A DNA stretch of 64,000 nt from Brasilonema sp. UFV-L1 (GCF_012912105.1 NZ_QMEA01000005.1:100674-164673), one strand, 5' to 3'; shown: positions 1-10,188, numbered from the stretch's first letter. Program-made: numbers and translations. Notes: generated by a model from the letters alone, not told the origin.

Positions 1-1
1 C

Positions 2-448
2 ACTCAATATGGTCCGATTGGTGCTTTCATTCATCTCAATCCGTTATTTGAAGTTACTTGTAACGGCAAAATTCCTTATCTTGAAGAGGAAAAAGCAATT
101 GTCAAGCACGTCTTTTTGATGGCGAAACATCTGAAAAAACTTCTTAATGAAGCCACACATTATGGACGTAGTTGTTTTTCCACTGTTACTCGTCTTGATG
201 GAGCTTTTGGGTTAGGACAAAATGTTAACTTTGGTCCTATCAGTGCTGGTTTATTTGGATTAACGAAGACTCTCAACTGGGAATGGGAACAAGTTTTTTG
301 CCGAGCAATTGATTTAAGTCCTCACATTGATGCAGAAGAGTCAGCACGACACATTATTGCTGAGCTACATGATCCCAATCGTTATATTACTGAAGTTGCT
401 TACGGTTCACACGGACGAGTCACTCTGATTAGTACTCCCGAAATTTAA
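2..448 (+). CDS. hglE: C-terminus of PfaA/HglE-like polyketide synthase (KR domain), 5' end outside window
   Basis: The reading frame is open from base 2, so the start lies upstream of the window; about 148 residues remain. The fragment reads as the end of a ketoreductase domain of the PfaA/HglE type: a TRLDGAFGLG segment, then FGPISAGLFGLTKTLNWEW, a pattern seen in KR domains of polyunsaturated-fatty-acid-type synthases. The family reduces the beta-keto group on an ACP-bound chain in the cytoplasm. The following genes (KR-DH, KS-CLF-AT, PfaD, HetM) make this the heterocyst glycolipid synthase cluster, where the first large gene is hglE. The domain call is fairly sure. The exact gene name is inferred from gene order because the KS, AT and ACP parts are not visible. 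Confidence 0.65.
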   Translation, partial: TQYGPIGAFIHLNPLFEVTCNGKIPYLEEEKAIVKHVFLMAKHLKKLLNEATHYGRSCFSTVTRLDGAFGLGQNVNFGPISAGLFGLTKTLNWEWEQVFCRAIDLSPHIDAEESARHIIAELHDPNRYITEVAYGSHGRVTLISTPEI

Positions 449-507
449 CTAGATAAGAAAAAGAAAGAGTGTGAGAGTGAAGGAAAAGAGTTATTAAGCA
501 TTAACTT

Positions 508-552
508 TTCCCTCCTTCCCTCTCTCCCTCTCTCCCTCTCTCCTTCTCTCTT
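508..552. repeat. C/T-rich short tandem repeat
   Basis: A pyrimidine-only tract built of near-identical CCCTCTCT units lies between the KR gene and the next start codon (564). It is a short tandemly repeated repetitive sequence of the kind scattered through Nostocales genomes. No gene function is implied. Confidence 0.7.
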
Positions 553-563
553 CACCTGAAACT

Positions 564-1094
564 ATGCCCAATTATCAAGAAATTCATTATCTTGGTCGCG
601 TTATTGATAGAGAAAAACAAGCTCCTATAAGTGGAGCTAAAATTTCAATTCATTTGTTAGGTTCTTCACGTGTTGTCTATAGTGACTTGGAAGGAATTTA
701 TAATTTTGAAGTCCCGTTTGGTGATCACAGTGTTCGTGAAGGAGAAATAACGATAGAAGCCAAGGGTTATAAAACATATCGTTCTTTCATTAGATTACTG
801 CCTGATGACACAGATATAGGTGATATTAGACTTGTAGATTCTCATGATCAAGAGGCGGAAAGTAGTGAGAATTTAATAACAATTATAGCAACTATCGTGA
901 TAGTATTAGCTTTGATTGTAGCTGCACTAAATTTGCCTACGCCTCAAGAAACGCCGCCTCTAGAAACACCAGACAATCGCATTAACCTTCAAAAACCATT
1001 TCATCTCTCCAGCAAGTTAGTTTTGAAATTTTTACATTCATCAGTTTTTTCTAAAAAGCATGCACATGAAATAGCCTCTTTGTTTGAAGAGTAA
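564..1094 (+). CDS. Small membrane protein with N-terminal carboxypeptidase-regulatory-like (Ig-fold) domain
   Basis: The protein has 176 residues. Residues 8-90 (YLGRVIDREKQAPISGAKIS ... IEAKGYKTYRSF) read as a carboxypeptidase-regulatory-like beta-sandwich. One hydrophobic helix follows at about 103-125 (IIATIVIVLALIVAALNL), then a proline-rich linker and a short basic C-terminus. No enzyme motif is visible. Similar beta-sandwich modules occur in cyanobacterial signalling and effector-associated proteins; that comparison is from memory. The gene sits inside the glycolipid synthase cluster, 115 bp after the KR gene and 54 bp before the next ATG, so co-transcription is likely. Its role is unknown; membrane tethering of the synthase is one possibility. 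Confidence 0.75.
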   Translation: MPNYQEIHYLGRVIDREKQAPISGAKISIHLLGSSRVVYSDLEGIYNFEVPFGDHSVREGEITIEAKGYKTYRSFIRLLPDDTDIGDIRLVDSHDQEAESSENLITIIATIVIVLALIVAALNLPTPQETPPLETPDNRINLQKPFHLSSKLVLKFLHSSVFSKKHAHEIASLFEE

Positions 1095-1148
1095 AAGAGG
1101 TTGAACTTCAATATTTATGAACAAAAAGACAAAGTAGACGGGGAATTT

Positions 1149-2900
1149 ATGACAATCACAACTAAAATTCGTCCCACATCAGTTTTTCTCGTTAGTGGTG
1201 GTGCAAAAGGAATTACCGCTAAGTGTACTATCAAATTGGCACAGCACTATCCTTGCAAATTTATTCTCATAGGTCGTTCAGAACTCATAGACACAGAACC
1301 AGATTGGGCTAAAGATTGTTTTGACGAACCAGTTTTAAAAAAACGCATTATGGAATATCTTGTCTCCTTGGGAGAGAAGCCCATTCCTATGAACGTACAA
1401 AAACTGTATAACAAAGTCATCTCTCATCGAGAAATCAAACAGACTTTAGAAGCAATTCAACAAGTCGGAGGTTATGCAGAATATTTGAGCGTTGATGTCA
1501 CTAATACAGATGAATTAAAACAGAAAATTGCTGCTGTCATTGAGCGTACTGGACCGATTAATGGCATCATACACGGCGCGGGGAATTTAGCAGATAAATT
1601 GATTGAAAAGAAAACAGAACAGGATTTTGAGAAGGTTTATACTGCCAAAGTGAAAGGTTTGGAAAATCTTTTATCTTGTATTAAACCCAGTCAACTAGAA
1701 TATTTGGTTTTGTTTTCTTCTGTCACAGGCTTTTACGGTAATATTGGTCAGACAGACTATGCGATCGCCAACGAAATTCTCAACAAATCAGCGCATCTGG
1801 TCAAACAACGCTACCCCGAATGTCATGTCGTAGCTATTAATTGGGGCGGCTGGGATAGCGGTATGATGACACCACAATTGAAAAAAGAGTTTGCCCGACG
1901 GGGTATTGATATTCTCCCTGTTGAAGTTGGGACACAAATGCTCATCAACGAACTGCATCCTGCTAATCAGCAAACAGCACAAGTTGTCATTGGTAGTCCT
2001 CTTTTTCCTCCTCCTGCACCACTAAACCCCAAACTGCAAACCTACCGTATTCGTCGCCAACTCTCACTTGAGGCCAATCCCTTTTTACTCGACCATGTGA
2101 TTGCTGGTAAACCAGTTTTACCAGCGACTTGTGCAGTATCATGGATTGTTGATTCTTGTGCAGAACTTTATCCTGGTTATAAATTTTTCAGTTGTACAGA
2201 TTTCAAAGTTCTCAAGGGAATTACTTTCAATGAAAATCAAGCAAGTGAATATGTCCTAGACCTACAAGAAATTGCGAAAAATGATGCTCAAGAAATCATC
2301 TTCCAAGCAAAAATCTGGAAGATAAATCCTGACAAGAAAATTAATTATCATTTCAGCATTGCTCAGGTGAAACTCGTGCGAGAACTCGCCGTTCCTCCCA
2401 CTCATGAATTCTTGAATATCGCAGAAGATAACATCATTACTATGACTGGTAATGATTTCTATCAAACAGAAAAATCATCAATAGTTCCCTTATTTCATGG
2501 AACTTCTTTTCAAGAACTTAGAAGGGTTTTAAACATTAGCCCCGAAAAAATTACCACTGAATGCGTTTTGAATGAAATCACAGATAAACAACAAGGACAG
2601 TTCCCTGTCAGGTTTGTCAACCCTTATGCAATTGACTTGAGTACCCATACCCTCTGGATTTGGCTACAGCATTTTCATCAAGAAGTTTGCTTGCCCGCAA
2701 GTATTCAAACATATGAGCAGTTCACGCAAATTCCATGCAATACACCTTTTTATGTCTCTTGCGAAGTGAAAACGAAGACAGCAAGTAGCATTATTTCCGA
2801 TCTCATCATACACGATAGGCAAGGGCGAGTCCATTCACGTATGTTGGGAGCTAAGGGGACTATTATACCAAGTCAATCTGTCTTAGGAACCAAGTTGTAA
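1149..2900 (+). CDS. hglD: Heterocyst glycolipid synthase HglD-like: ketoreductase plus hot-dog dehydratase
   Basis: Starting at ATG 1149 the protein has 583 residues. An upstream in-frame TTG at 1101 would add 16 residues but lacks the look of a KR N-terminus. Residues 16-22 (SGGAKGI) are the NADPH-binding glycine motif. Ser191 and Tyr204 (TDYAIAN) are the SDR catalytic pair. From about residue 308 comes a dehydratase hot-dog domain with the PKS-DH signature HxxxGxxxxP at His316 (DHVIAGKPVLP), followed by a second hot-dog-like half. The enzyme would reduce and dehydrate the growing chain of the heterocyst glycolipid aglycone. It lies between the small membrane protein gene and the KS-CLF-AT gene. 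The domain content is well supported; the name rests on cluster order. Confidence 0.8.
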   Translation: MTITTKIRPTSVFLVSGGAKGITAKCTIKLAQHYPCKFILIGRSELIDTEPDWAKDCFDEPVLKKRIMEYLVSLGEKPIPMNVQKLYNKVISHREIKQTLEAIQQVGGYAEYLSVDVTNTDELKQKIAAVIERTGPINGIIHGAGNLADKLIEKKTEQDFEKVYTAKVKGLENLLSCIKPSQLEYLVLFSSVTGFYGNIGQTDYAIANEILNKSAHLVKQRYPECHVVAINWGGWDSGMMTPQLKKEFARRGIDILPVEVGTQMLINELHPANQQTAQVVIGSPLFPPPAPLNPKLQTYRIRRQLSLEANPFLLDHVIAGKPVLPATCAVSWIVDSCAELYPGYKFFSCTDFKVLKGITFNENQASEYVLDLQEIAKNDAQEIIFQAKIWKINPDKKINYHFSIAQVKLVRELAVPPTHEFLNIAEDNIITMTGNDFYQTEKSSIVPLFHGTSFQELRRVLNISPEKITTECVLNEITDKQQGQFPVRFVNPYAIDLSTHTLWIWLQHFHQEVCLPASIQTYEQFTQIPCNTPFYVSCEVKTKTASSIISDLIIHDRQGRVHSRMLGAKGTIIPSQSVLGTKL

Positions 2901-3083
2901 ACTGTCTGATATCTTGTACTCTTCTCAACAAGATTTAAAAAACCGGGTTTATAAACGGAAAATTAAGGTTTAACTAGTGTCGTCATTCTCAAGAAACCCG
3001 GTTTTTGACAAGAGTGCAAAATATAAGCTGTAAAACATCTAGTTTGCATGTGTTTTGGCTGATGAGGAGACCCCCTCCGGGGG

Positions 3084-3143
3084 AATTCAAAATTCAAAAT
3101 TCAAAATTCAAAAAAAAGATTCTTTAATTTTGAATTTTGAATT
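3084..3143. repeat. AATTCAA tandem repeats in inverted arrangement
   Basis: Four exact 7-bp AATTCAA units (3084-3111) are followed after about 12 bases by AATTTTGAATTTTGAATT, the same unit inverted, so the tract can fold into a hairpin. It lies in the 427-bp gap between the KR-DH and KS genes. The rest of the gap holds a GGGGGCC/GCTAGCCCC palindromic repeat piece (about 3150-3200) and the GTG start region of the next gene. Confidence 0.75.
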
Positions 3144-3327
3144 AGATCCTTCGCTAGCCCCTTTGGGGGCCGGAGCTAACGCGATAGATCCTGCGCGATT
3201 TTGAATTTGAGCGCAGCGAGTGGGGAGAGGAATTGAGCTTTTTAAGAGACAATCCAAAATATGCAAATTAAATGTGGAACAGCTGACAACAGATATTTTT
3301 TCATCATTCAGAATAAGGAAATAAGCC

Positions 3328-6300
3328 GTGGAAAAGATTGCAATCATTGGATTCTCATGCCTCTTTCCTGATGCCAAAAATCCTGATGATTTTTGGCATA
3401 ATCTTATCCAGCAGAAAGACTCAACTTCATCAGTCACTGCTGAAGAAATAGGAGTAGACCCACAACTTTTTTACGACAAAGTAAAAGGTAAATCAGAAAA
3501 AATCTATTCTTTGAAGGGAGCGTTTATTCGCAACTTTCAGTTTGATGCAAATGGATATAAGCTACCAGCAGACTTTTTACACAGTTTAGATAATACTTTT
3601 AAATGGTCGCTTGATGTTGCCAAAAAAGCTTTGCAACATAGTGGTTATTTGGAGAATGAAGCTGTTCTCTCAAAATGCGGAGTCATATTAGGCACTCTCT
3701 CATGGCCTACTCAATTCTCCAATCAATTATTCGCCTCCATCTATCAGCAGGTACTAACACCTGCGGTTAGAGAACTTTTGCAGTGTGAGGAATTCGATTT
3801 AGCTTCCTTGAAATCATCTGTGGAAGCCTCAATTTACAACGCAATGGTTTCCGGTTTGCCAGCTGCTGTGATCGCGCAAGCCTTTTCTCTATCTAATATT
3901 CATTTATGCATTGATGCAGCCTGTTCTTCACCATTGTATGCGACTAAGCTTGCATCTCATTATTTATGGACGCACAAAGCAGATTTGATGTTAGCAGGAG
4001 GAATTAGTTCTTCTGATCCTCTGTTTTCACGAATGTTGTTTTCTGGTATTCAAGGATATCCAGAAGACGGTGACATTAGTCGTCCTTTAGATAAGTCTTC
4101 TAAAGGACTCATGACTGCAGACGGTGCTGGGATGGTTGTGCTGAAACGATATAGCGATGCACTTAGAGATGGCGATCGCATTTATGCCACTATCTCTGGT
4201 ACTGGACTCTCCAACGATGGTCGAGGGAAACACTTACTTAGTCCCAATTCTAAAGGACAAATTCTCGCCTTTGAACGCGCTTATCAAGAAGCACAAATCA
4301 GTCCAAAAGATATTGATTACATGGAGTGTCATGCAACTGGCACATTACTGGGAGATACAACTGAATTTAATTCAATAGAAACCTTTTTTGGTCAGTATCA
4401 AGCAACTCCTCTCGTCGGTTCAGCCAAAGCTAACGTTGGTCATTTGCTAGTTGCAGCTGGTTCAGTAAGCTTGATTAAAGTACTTTTAAGTATGTCCAAA
4501 GGTGTCATTCCACCGACAATTCATGTAACTGACCCCATAGGATGCGAAAACAACGTTATTTCACCTCAAAGAATTGTTAGAAGTACCACCCAGTGGCCAG
4601 AAAAAGCACCAGTCAAACGGGCTGCTATCAGTGCATTTGGTTTTGGTGGAACTAACGCCCACATGATTTTGGAACAAGGAACCGTAGGAGAAGATAGGGG
4701 AGTAGGGGAAGTAAGGGGAGTAGGGGAAGAAAATACTTATATATTTTCCTCCACTTTCTCCACTCCCTCATCCCAACCTTTGCAACCAGCCAAAATTGCC
4801 ATTGTAGGTATGGATGCTTTTTTTGGTTCTTGTCATGAATTAGATGCTTTTGACCGCAGCATTTACGATGGAACGCAGCATTTTATACCTCTTCCACCAG
4901 ATAGATGGCACGGCTTAGAAGAGCAACAAGATTTACTCCAGAAATACAGTTTACCAAACGGTAAAGCACCAGTAGGAGCATATATTCAGGATTTAGAAAT
5001 CGATACCTTATCCTATAAAATACCTCCGAATGAACTGTCTAAACTGAATCCGCAACAACTCTTACTTCTGAAAGTCGCAGATCGCGCCTTAAAAGATGCG
5101 AAGATTAAAGAAGGTGCAAATGTTGCAGTTATCATCGCTGCAGAGACAGAGTTTTCTGTTCATCAGTTACAGCAGAGATGGAATCTGTCTTGGCAGATTA
5201 AAGAAGGCTTGAGTGCTGGGGAAATTTCTTTACCAGAACAAAAGATTGCTGAACTAGAAACCATTGTCAAAGATGCAATTCACCATCCAGTGGAAACCGG
5301 CGAATATGTGAGTTACATCTCCAACATCATGGCGAGTCGAGTTTCTTCGTTGTGGGATTTCACAGGTCCAACATTTACTATTACAGCTGGAGAGAATTCC
5401 ACATTCAAGGTGTTGGAAATCGCACAAATGCTACTAACTGCTGGGGAAGTCGATGCTGTGCTTGTGGGTGCTGTTGATTTAGCTGGCGGGATAGAAAACA
5501 TCTTGCTGCGAAGTTCTTTAGCACAAATCAATACAGGAGTCAATACCCTGAGTTACGACCAAAAGGCGAATGGCTGGACGGTTGGTGAGGGTGCGGGAGC
5601 AGTTGTTCTGAAGCGCCAAGATACGGCAAAAAAAGAAGGCGATCGCATTTATGCAGTCGTCGATGCCATTAGTTTCGCACAACAGCATTCTACATCCAAT
5701 GACTTGCACAATCGGCTAACAAAACCTGATGCAGCAGTCGTCAACTCTGTCTGTCAACAAGCTTTTCAAGTTGCAGGTATCAAACCCACAGACATAGAAT
5801 ACTTAGAAGTTTGTGGTAGCGGTATTCCCCAAGAAGATGAAGCAGAAATCAAAGGTTTAGTTCAGGCTTATCCTTCAGATAAAAATGGTCTCAACTGTGC
5901 GATCGGCAGTGTCAAAGCAAACATCGGTCACACATATGTCGCATCAGGAATTGCCAGCCTAATTAAAACGGCTCTTTGTCTGTATCATAGATATATTCCC
6001 GCAACTCCCAAATGGTCTGGTGTTAAAAACCAAGAGATTTGGCAGGGTAGTTCTTTCTATGTCGCCCCAGAATCAAGACCTTGGTTTTTAAGCAAAGAAG
6101 CTAAAAAGCGAGTTGCCGCAATTAATAGTATGGCAATAGATGGGACATATGCTCACGTCATTTTGTCAGAAGAACCAGAGCAAGTACAGCGCCACAGCAA
6201 GTATTTGGAACAAACACCATTATATCTGTTCCCGATTACAGGTCAGAATCGCTCCGATTTACTAGACAAGATTAACGCTCTCAAAACAACCATTGAAAAT

Positions 6301-8172
6301 TGTACTTCTTTAAATGTTGCAGCCAGCCAAACTTTTGCTGTTTTTAAAAAACATGTTGAGTCAAATTATGCGCTTGCAATTTTGGGACGCAACAAAAACG
6401 AATTAGCAAGAGAAATTGAAGCTGCTTTGAAAGGTGTGAATAATGCCTTTGAAGGGGGGGAAGATTGGCAAACACCAACTGGTAGTTATTTCACAGCTAA
6501 ACCCTTAGGAAAAAAGGGTGGTGTCGCATACGTTTATCCAGCTGCTGTCAATTCTTATCTTGGCATTAGTCGCAATCTCTTTCGCTTATTTCCTAGAGTT
6601 CACGATGACTTAGCAATCAAAAGTCTTTTTAGTGTTGTCGCTGACATTGCAAAGCTTGTCTTTCCGAGAAGCTTGAATAAACTATCAACTAGACAAATAG
6701 AAACTCTGGAACAGGAATTTCTGAATAATTCCTTGGCAATTTTTGAAACTGACATGGGGCTTGCCAGACTCCTGACGACAATTATTCGAGATGATTTTCA
6801 AGTCAAGCCAAAATATGTGTTTGGCTATAGCTTAGGCGAGACAAGCATGATGTCTTCGATGGGAGTATGGAGTAACTTTAGCCAAGGAGTTAATGCTTTT
6901 CACGCATCTGGTTTATTTGGAGACAGAATATCTGGATCGAAAAACGCCGTACGCGAATATTGGGAATTACCATCAGCACAACAATCACCAGACGATGATT
7001 TCTGGAGTACCTATCTTTTGATGGCGAGTCCATCCCAAGTTCAAGAATGCCTCAAAAATGAAAATCGAGTTTATTTAACTCAAATCAATACACCAGAAGA
7101 AGTTTTAATTGCTGGTGACACAGCCGCCTGTCAGCGAGTCATAAAAACTTTGGGTTGCAATGCTTTTCGCGCTCCCTTCAACCATACAATCCATTGTGAA
7201 CCGATGCGTTCAGAGTATGAGGAAATACTGAGAATTAATACCTTACCTTCTCACAATATTTCTGACATTGCATTTTACTCTGCGGCTGATTATAAACCCA
7301 TCACACTAGATAGTCATGTCATCGCTCATAGTCTTGCAAAAAACTTGTGTCAACAGCTTGATTTTCCTCGCTTAGTAAACCGAGTTTATGAAGATGGGGC
7401 AAGAATTTTTATTGAAGCAGGTTCTGGTAATATCTGCTCTCGATGGATTGATAAAATCCTAGAGAAAAAAGACCATATGACTGTATCTCTTAATAGAAGA
7501 GGTATAGATGACCATACTTCTATTATCAGAGCATTAGCAAAACTCTTCAGTCATCAAGTTTCTTTAGATTTGTCACCACTTTACACTCAGACAACAGAAA
7601 CATTGAATCAACGAAAACCAACTGTCAAAACTTTCAAATTGGGTAAAAACAGAATTACGAACAACATATTGACTGACGAAAATCGTAAACTGTTCCAAGA
7701 TTTAGTTACCAAAAAACTTGTTCATCTTGTTAGTCATCAACCTCAGAACATTCCTCACTCTACAAATGTTGAACTCGCAAATTCTTACAATGACTCAACG
7801 AGTATCCACGATGGTAGCAATCACTCCCGTAATATTACCCGAACAACACCAATGCAAGAAGAAGAAAACGTGAAAAATACCGTGAATAACAGTTTTGAGC
7901 CGAAAGAACCGTTACAATCTGGTGAGTTAACTCAAACTCAAGAAATCATTTCTCAATCTGTTATTCATCCAATCATCACCACCCAAAAACTTAACACCTC
8001 AACACTGAGACTGAACTTAAATCAATCTCAGTACGAAAAATTCAGCACCAACAATTCTAAAATTCATAAAGCTCACGCTAGCTTCTTACAATCCCGCCAA
8101 GAATTTAGCCATCAAATCAGTGAAATGATTCAATTACAAATAGCTTGCGCTGAAAACTTACTCAATCAGTAG
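3328..8172 (+). CDS. hglC: Heterocyst glycolipid synthase HglC-like: KS, chain-length-factor KS and acyltransferase
   Basis: This protein has 1,614 residues and starts at GTG behind AATAAGGAAATAAGCC. The first ketosynthase (about 1-450) has an intact Cys199-His335-His372 triad (DAACSS, HATGT, NVGH). The second KS (about 485-960) has Glu689 where the catalytic Cys should be (TITAGENS), as expected of a chain-length factor. The acyltransferase (about 1030-1440) has the GYSLG nucleophile Ser1168 and FNHTIH. The last ~150 residues are Ser/Thr/Asn-rich and lack an ACP. This is the PfaC/HglC-type condensing module for long-chain heterocyst glycolipids. Residues 452-470 encode a Gly-Val-Gly-Glu stretch from a G-rich tandem repeat. 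A 348-bp gap with no gene separates it from the PfaD gene. Confidence 0.85.
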   Translation: MEKIAIIGFSCLFPDAKNPDDFWHNLIQQKDSTSSVTAEEIGVDPQLFYDKVKGKSEKIYSLKGAFIRNFQFDANGYKLPADFLHSLDNTFKWSLDVAKKALQHSGYLENEAVLSKCGVILGTLSWPTQFSNQLFASIYQQVLTPAVRELLQCEEFDLASLKSSVEASIYNAMVSGLPAAVIAQAFSLSNIHLCIDAACSSPLYATKLASHYLWTHKADLMLAGGISSSDPLFSRMLFSGIQGYPEDGDISRPLDKSSKGLMTADGAGMVVLKRYSDALRDGDRIYATISGTGLSNDGRGKHLLSPNSKGQILAFERAYQEAQISPKDIDYMECHATGTLLGDTTEFNSIETFFGQYQATPLVGSAKANVGHLLVAAGSVSLIKVLLSMSKGVIPPTIHVTDPIGCENNVISPQRIVRSTTQWPEKAPVKRAAISAFGFGGTNAHMILEQGTVGEDRGVGEVRGVGEENTYIFSSTFSTPSSQPLQPAKIAIVGMDAFFGSCHELDAFDRSIYDGTQHFIPLPPDRWHGLEEQQDLLQKYSLPNGKAPVGAYIQDLEIDTLSYKIPPNELSKLNPQQLLLLKVADRALKDAKIKEGANVAVIIAAETEFSVHQLQQRWNLSWQIKEGLSAGEISLPEQKIAELETIVKDAIHHPVETGEYVSYISNIMASRVSSLWDFTGPTFTITAGENSTFKVLEIAQMLLTAGEVDAVLVGAVDLAGGIENILLRSSLAQINTGVNTLSYDQKANGWTVGEGAGAVVLKRQDTAKKEGDRIYAVVDAISFAQQHSTSNDLHNRLTKPDAAVVNSVCQQAFQVAGIKPTDIEYLEVCGSGIPQEDEAEIKGLVQAYPSDKNGLNCAIGSVKANIGHTYVASGIASLIKTALCLYHRYIPATPKWSGVKNQEIWQGSSFYVAPESRPWFLSKEAKKRVAAINSMAIDGTYAHVILSEEPEQVQRHSKYLEQTPLYLFPITGQNRSDLLDKINALKTTIENCTSLNVAASQTFAVFKKHVESNYALAILGRNKNELAREIEAALKGVNNAFEGGEDWQTPTGSYFTAKPLGKKGGVAYVYPAAVNSYLGISRNLFRLFPRVHDDLAIKSLFSVVADIAKLVFPRSLNKLSTRQIETLEQEFLNNSLAIFETDMGLARLLTTIIRDDFQVKPKYVFGYSLGETSMMSSMGVWSNFSQGVNAFHASGLFGDRISGSKNAVREYWELPSAQQSPDDDFWSTYLLMASPSQVQECLKNENRVYLTQINTPEEVLIAGDTAACQRVIKTLGCNAFRAPFNHTIHCEPMRSEYEEILRINTLPSHNISDIAFYSAADYKPITLDSHVIAHSLAKNLCQQLDFPRLVNRVYEDGARIFIEAGSGNICSRWIDKILEKKDHMTVSLNRRGIDDHTSIIRALAKLFSHQVSLDLSPLYTQTTETLNQRKPTVKTFKLGKNRITNNILTDENRKLFQDLVTKKLVHLVSHQPQNIPHSTNVELANSYNDSTSIHDGSNHSRNITRTTPMQEEENVKNTVNNSFEPKEPLQSGELTQTQEIISQSVIHPIITTQKLNTSTLRLNLNQSQYEKFSTNNSKIHKAHASFLQSRQEFSHQISEMIQLQIACAENLLNQ

Positions 8173-8520
8173 ATTTCTTGCAAAACTTGTTCATTTTGCA
8201 CTCTTATTTGAGTCTAATGCGCCCCCTTTTGCAAAACAAAATAATAGACTTCTTGCACTCATTCGTTTTCTTGGTGTTCTTCTTTGTACCTTTGCGTTTT
8301 CTCTCTTCCCACTAAAAGATTAGTGATGTTTTCCTGCTATCTTTCCTCTGTTTTCTCTCTTGCCTCCTGCGGTTTTTTAATTAAGTAATCTACCCTACAA
8401 AAACGCAAGCGCGGCGAACAGACAGGACAGGAATTTGCGTGATCAAGAAGTCTGTTTTCCTGTTTTTCCTACCCTTCACCTTCCTCTATCCTCCATCAAA
8501 AATTAAAGGGAATCGCCACT

Positions 8521-10188
8521 GTGAAAATTGAAGATGCAGCACTTGGTCAATACAATAACGGTCTTAACTTTTTTGGTAACTCCTTTAATCACAATCAAGT
8601 TTGGAAAGGTTCTTTAGATTGTGTCGCTTTTGAACAATCAGCCATCAAAGATAAATTGCAAAGTTTAAATAAACCTTGTTACATCATAAGAGTAGCAGGA
8701 AAAATTGGTGTCACCAACGAGGGTTATTCTTGTCCTATTGATAATGGGAAAACAGGACAAGTAGAATTGTTAATGGCAACTCCACCCATGCCAACACATC
8801 ATTTAGGGGACCCTAGTTTTCTTACTTCTCATGGTGTAAAATACGCTTATGCAACTGGTGCAATGGCTGGTGGTATAGCATCTGAAAAGATGGTCATTGC
8901 ACTTGGAAAAGAGAAAATTTTGAGCTCTTTTGGTGCTGGTGGTTTAAGTTCAGACCGTCTTGAAGCAGCTATTAACTGTATTCAACAAGCTTTACCTCAA
9001 GGTCCTTACGCTTTTAATCTCATTCATAGTCCTAATGAACCTGCTATTGAACGCCGTGCTGTGGACTTATACCTAAAATATGGCGTCAGAACCGTAGAAG
9101 CCTCAGCATTTTTAGATTTGACTCCCAATATTGTCTATTATCGTGCGGCTGGACTAGGCGTAAACGCAGCCAATCAAATTGAAATCAAAAACAAAGTCAT
9201 TGCTAAAATTTCTCGTCGAGAAGTCGCTAGCAAATTTCTCCAACCAGCGCCTCTAAAAATTCTGAAAGAACTTGTTGAAAAAGGACTTATTAGTGAGTTA
9301 CAAGCAAATCTTGCGGCTCAACTTCCCATTGCTGATGATATCACAGTAGAAGCTGATTCTGGTGGACATACAGACAATCGTCCTTTAGTTTGTCTTCTGC
9401 CTTCTATCTTGGCATTAAAAAATGAAATTCAGGAAAAATATCGTTACTCAACACCTATTAGAGTTGGAGTCGCTGGAGGAATTGGGACACCACAATCAGC
9501 AATAGCCGGTTTTATGATGGGTGCTGCTTATATCGTCACTGGTTCTGTTAATCAGTCTTGTGTTGAAGCTGGAACTTGTGAATACACCAAGCAATTGTTA
9601 GCACAAGCAGAAATGGCTGACATGATGATGGCCCCAGCCGCTGATATGTTTGAAATGGGAGTTAAACTTCAAGTTTTAAAAAGAGGAACTATGTTCCCTC
9701 TGCGAGCACAGAAACTGTATGAAATATACAGAAATTATAACTCGATTGAAGATATTCCTATTGAAGAAAGGGAAAAATTAGAAAAACAGATTTTTCGTAA
9801 GAGTCTTGCTCAGATATGGGAAGAAACTGCAACCTATTTATCCAAGAAAAATCCTGAGAAATTAGGGAAAGCAATCAACAATCCCAAAATGAAAATGGCA
9901 GCCATTTTTCGTTGGTATTTAGGATTATCTTCTCGCTGGTCTAGTTCTGGAGAAAAGGGTCGAGAAGTCGATTATCAAATTTGGTGTGGTCCAGTGATGG
10001 GTAGTTTTAATGACTGGGTTCGCAATTCTTATTTAGCTGAGCCAAAAAATCGTCGAGTGGTTGATGTTGCTCATCATATCATGACAGGAGCAGCATTTTT
10101 ATACCGCATTCAAAGTTTAAAACTTCAAGGTTTGCAAATTTCGGATGACTACTGTCAGTATCATCCAGGTTCTTCAACTATCTTCTAA
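8521..10188 (+). CDS. PfaD-family FMN-dependent enoyl reductase (2-nitropropane dioxygenase-like)
   Basis: The protein has 555 residues and a GTG start, close to the usual PfaD length. Its TIM-barrel sequence carries PfaD landmarks: THHLGDPSF, GAMAGGIASEKMV, FGAGGL, EADSGGHTDNRPL, and the glycine-rich GVAGGIGTPQSAIAGFMMGA that binds the FMN phosphate. In PUFA synthases PfaD supplies the enoyl reduction that saturates the chain. In this cluster it probably does the same for the glycolipid aglycone. It follows hglC by 348 bp and precedes hetM by 94 bp. The intergenic sequence downstream (10,202-10,246) repeats AACCTAGTTT/AAACTGGGTT and could form a hairpin. Confidence 0.88.
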   Translation: MKIEDAALGQYNNGLNFFGNSFNHNQVWKGSLDCVAFEQSAIKDKLQSLNKPCYIIRVAGKIGVTNEGYSCPIDNGKTGQVELLMATPPMPTHHLGDPSFLTSHGVKYAYATGAMAGGIASEKMVIALGKEKILSSFGAGGLSSDRLEAAINCIQQALPQGPYAFNLIHSPNEPAIERRAVDLYLKYGVRTVEASAFLDLTPNIVYYRAAGLGVNAANQIEIKNKVIAKISRREVASKFLQPAPLKILKELVEKGLISELQANLAAQLPIADDITVEADSGGHTDNRPLVCLLPSILALKNEIQEKYRYSTPIRVGVAGGIGTPQSAIAGFMMGAAYIVTGSVNQSCVEAGTCEYTKQLLAQAEMADMMMAPAADMFEMGVKLQVLKRGTMFPLRAQKLYEIYRNYNSIEDIPIEEREKLEKQIFRKSLAQIWEETATYLSKKNPEKLGKAINNPKMKMAAIFRWYLGLSSRWSSSGEKGREVDYQIWCGPVMGSFNDWVRNSYLAEPKNRRVVDVAHHIMTGAAFLYRIQSLKLQGLQISDDYCQYHPGSSTIF

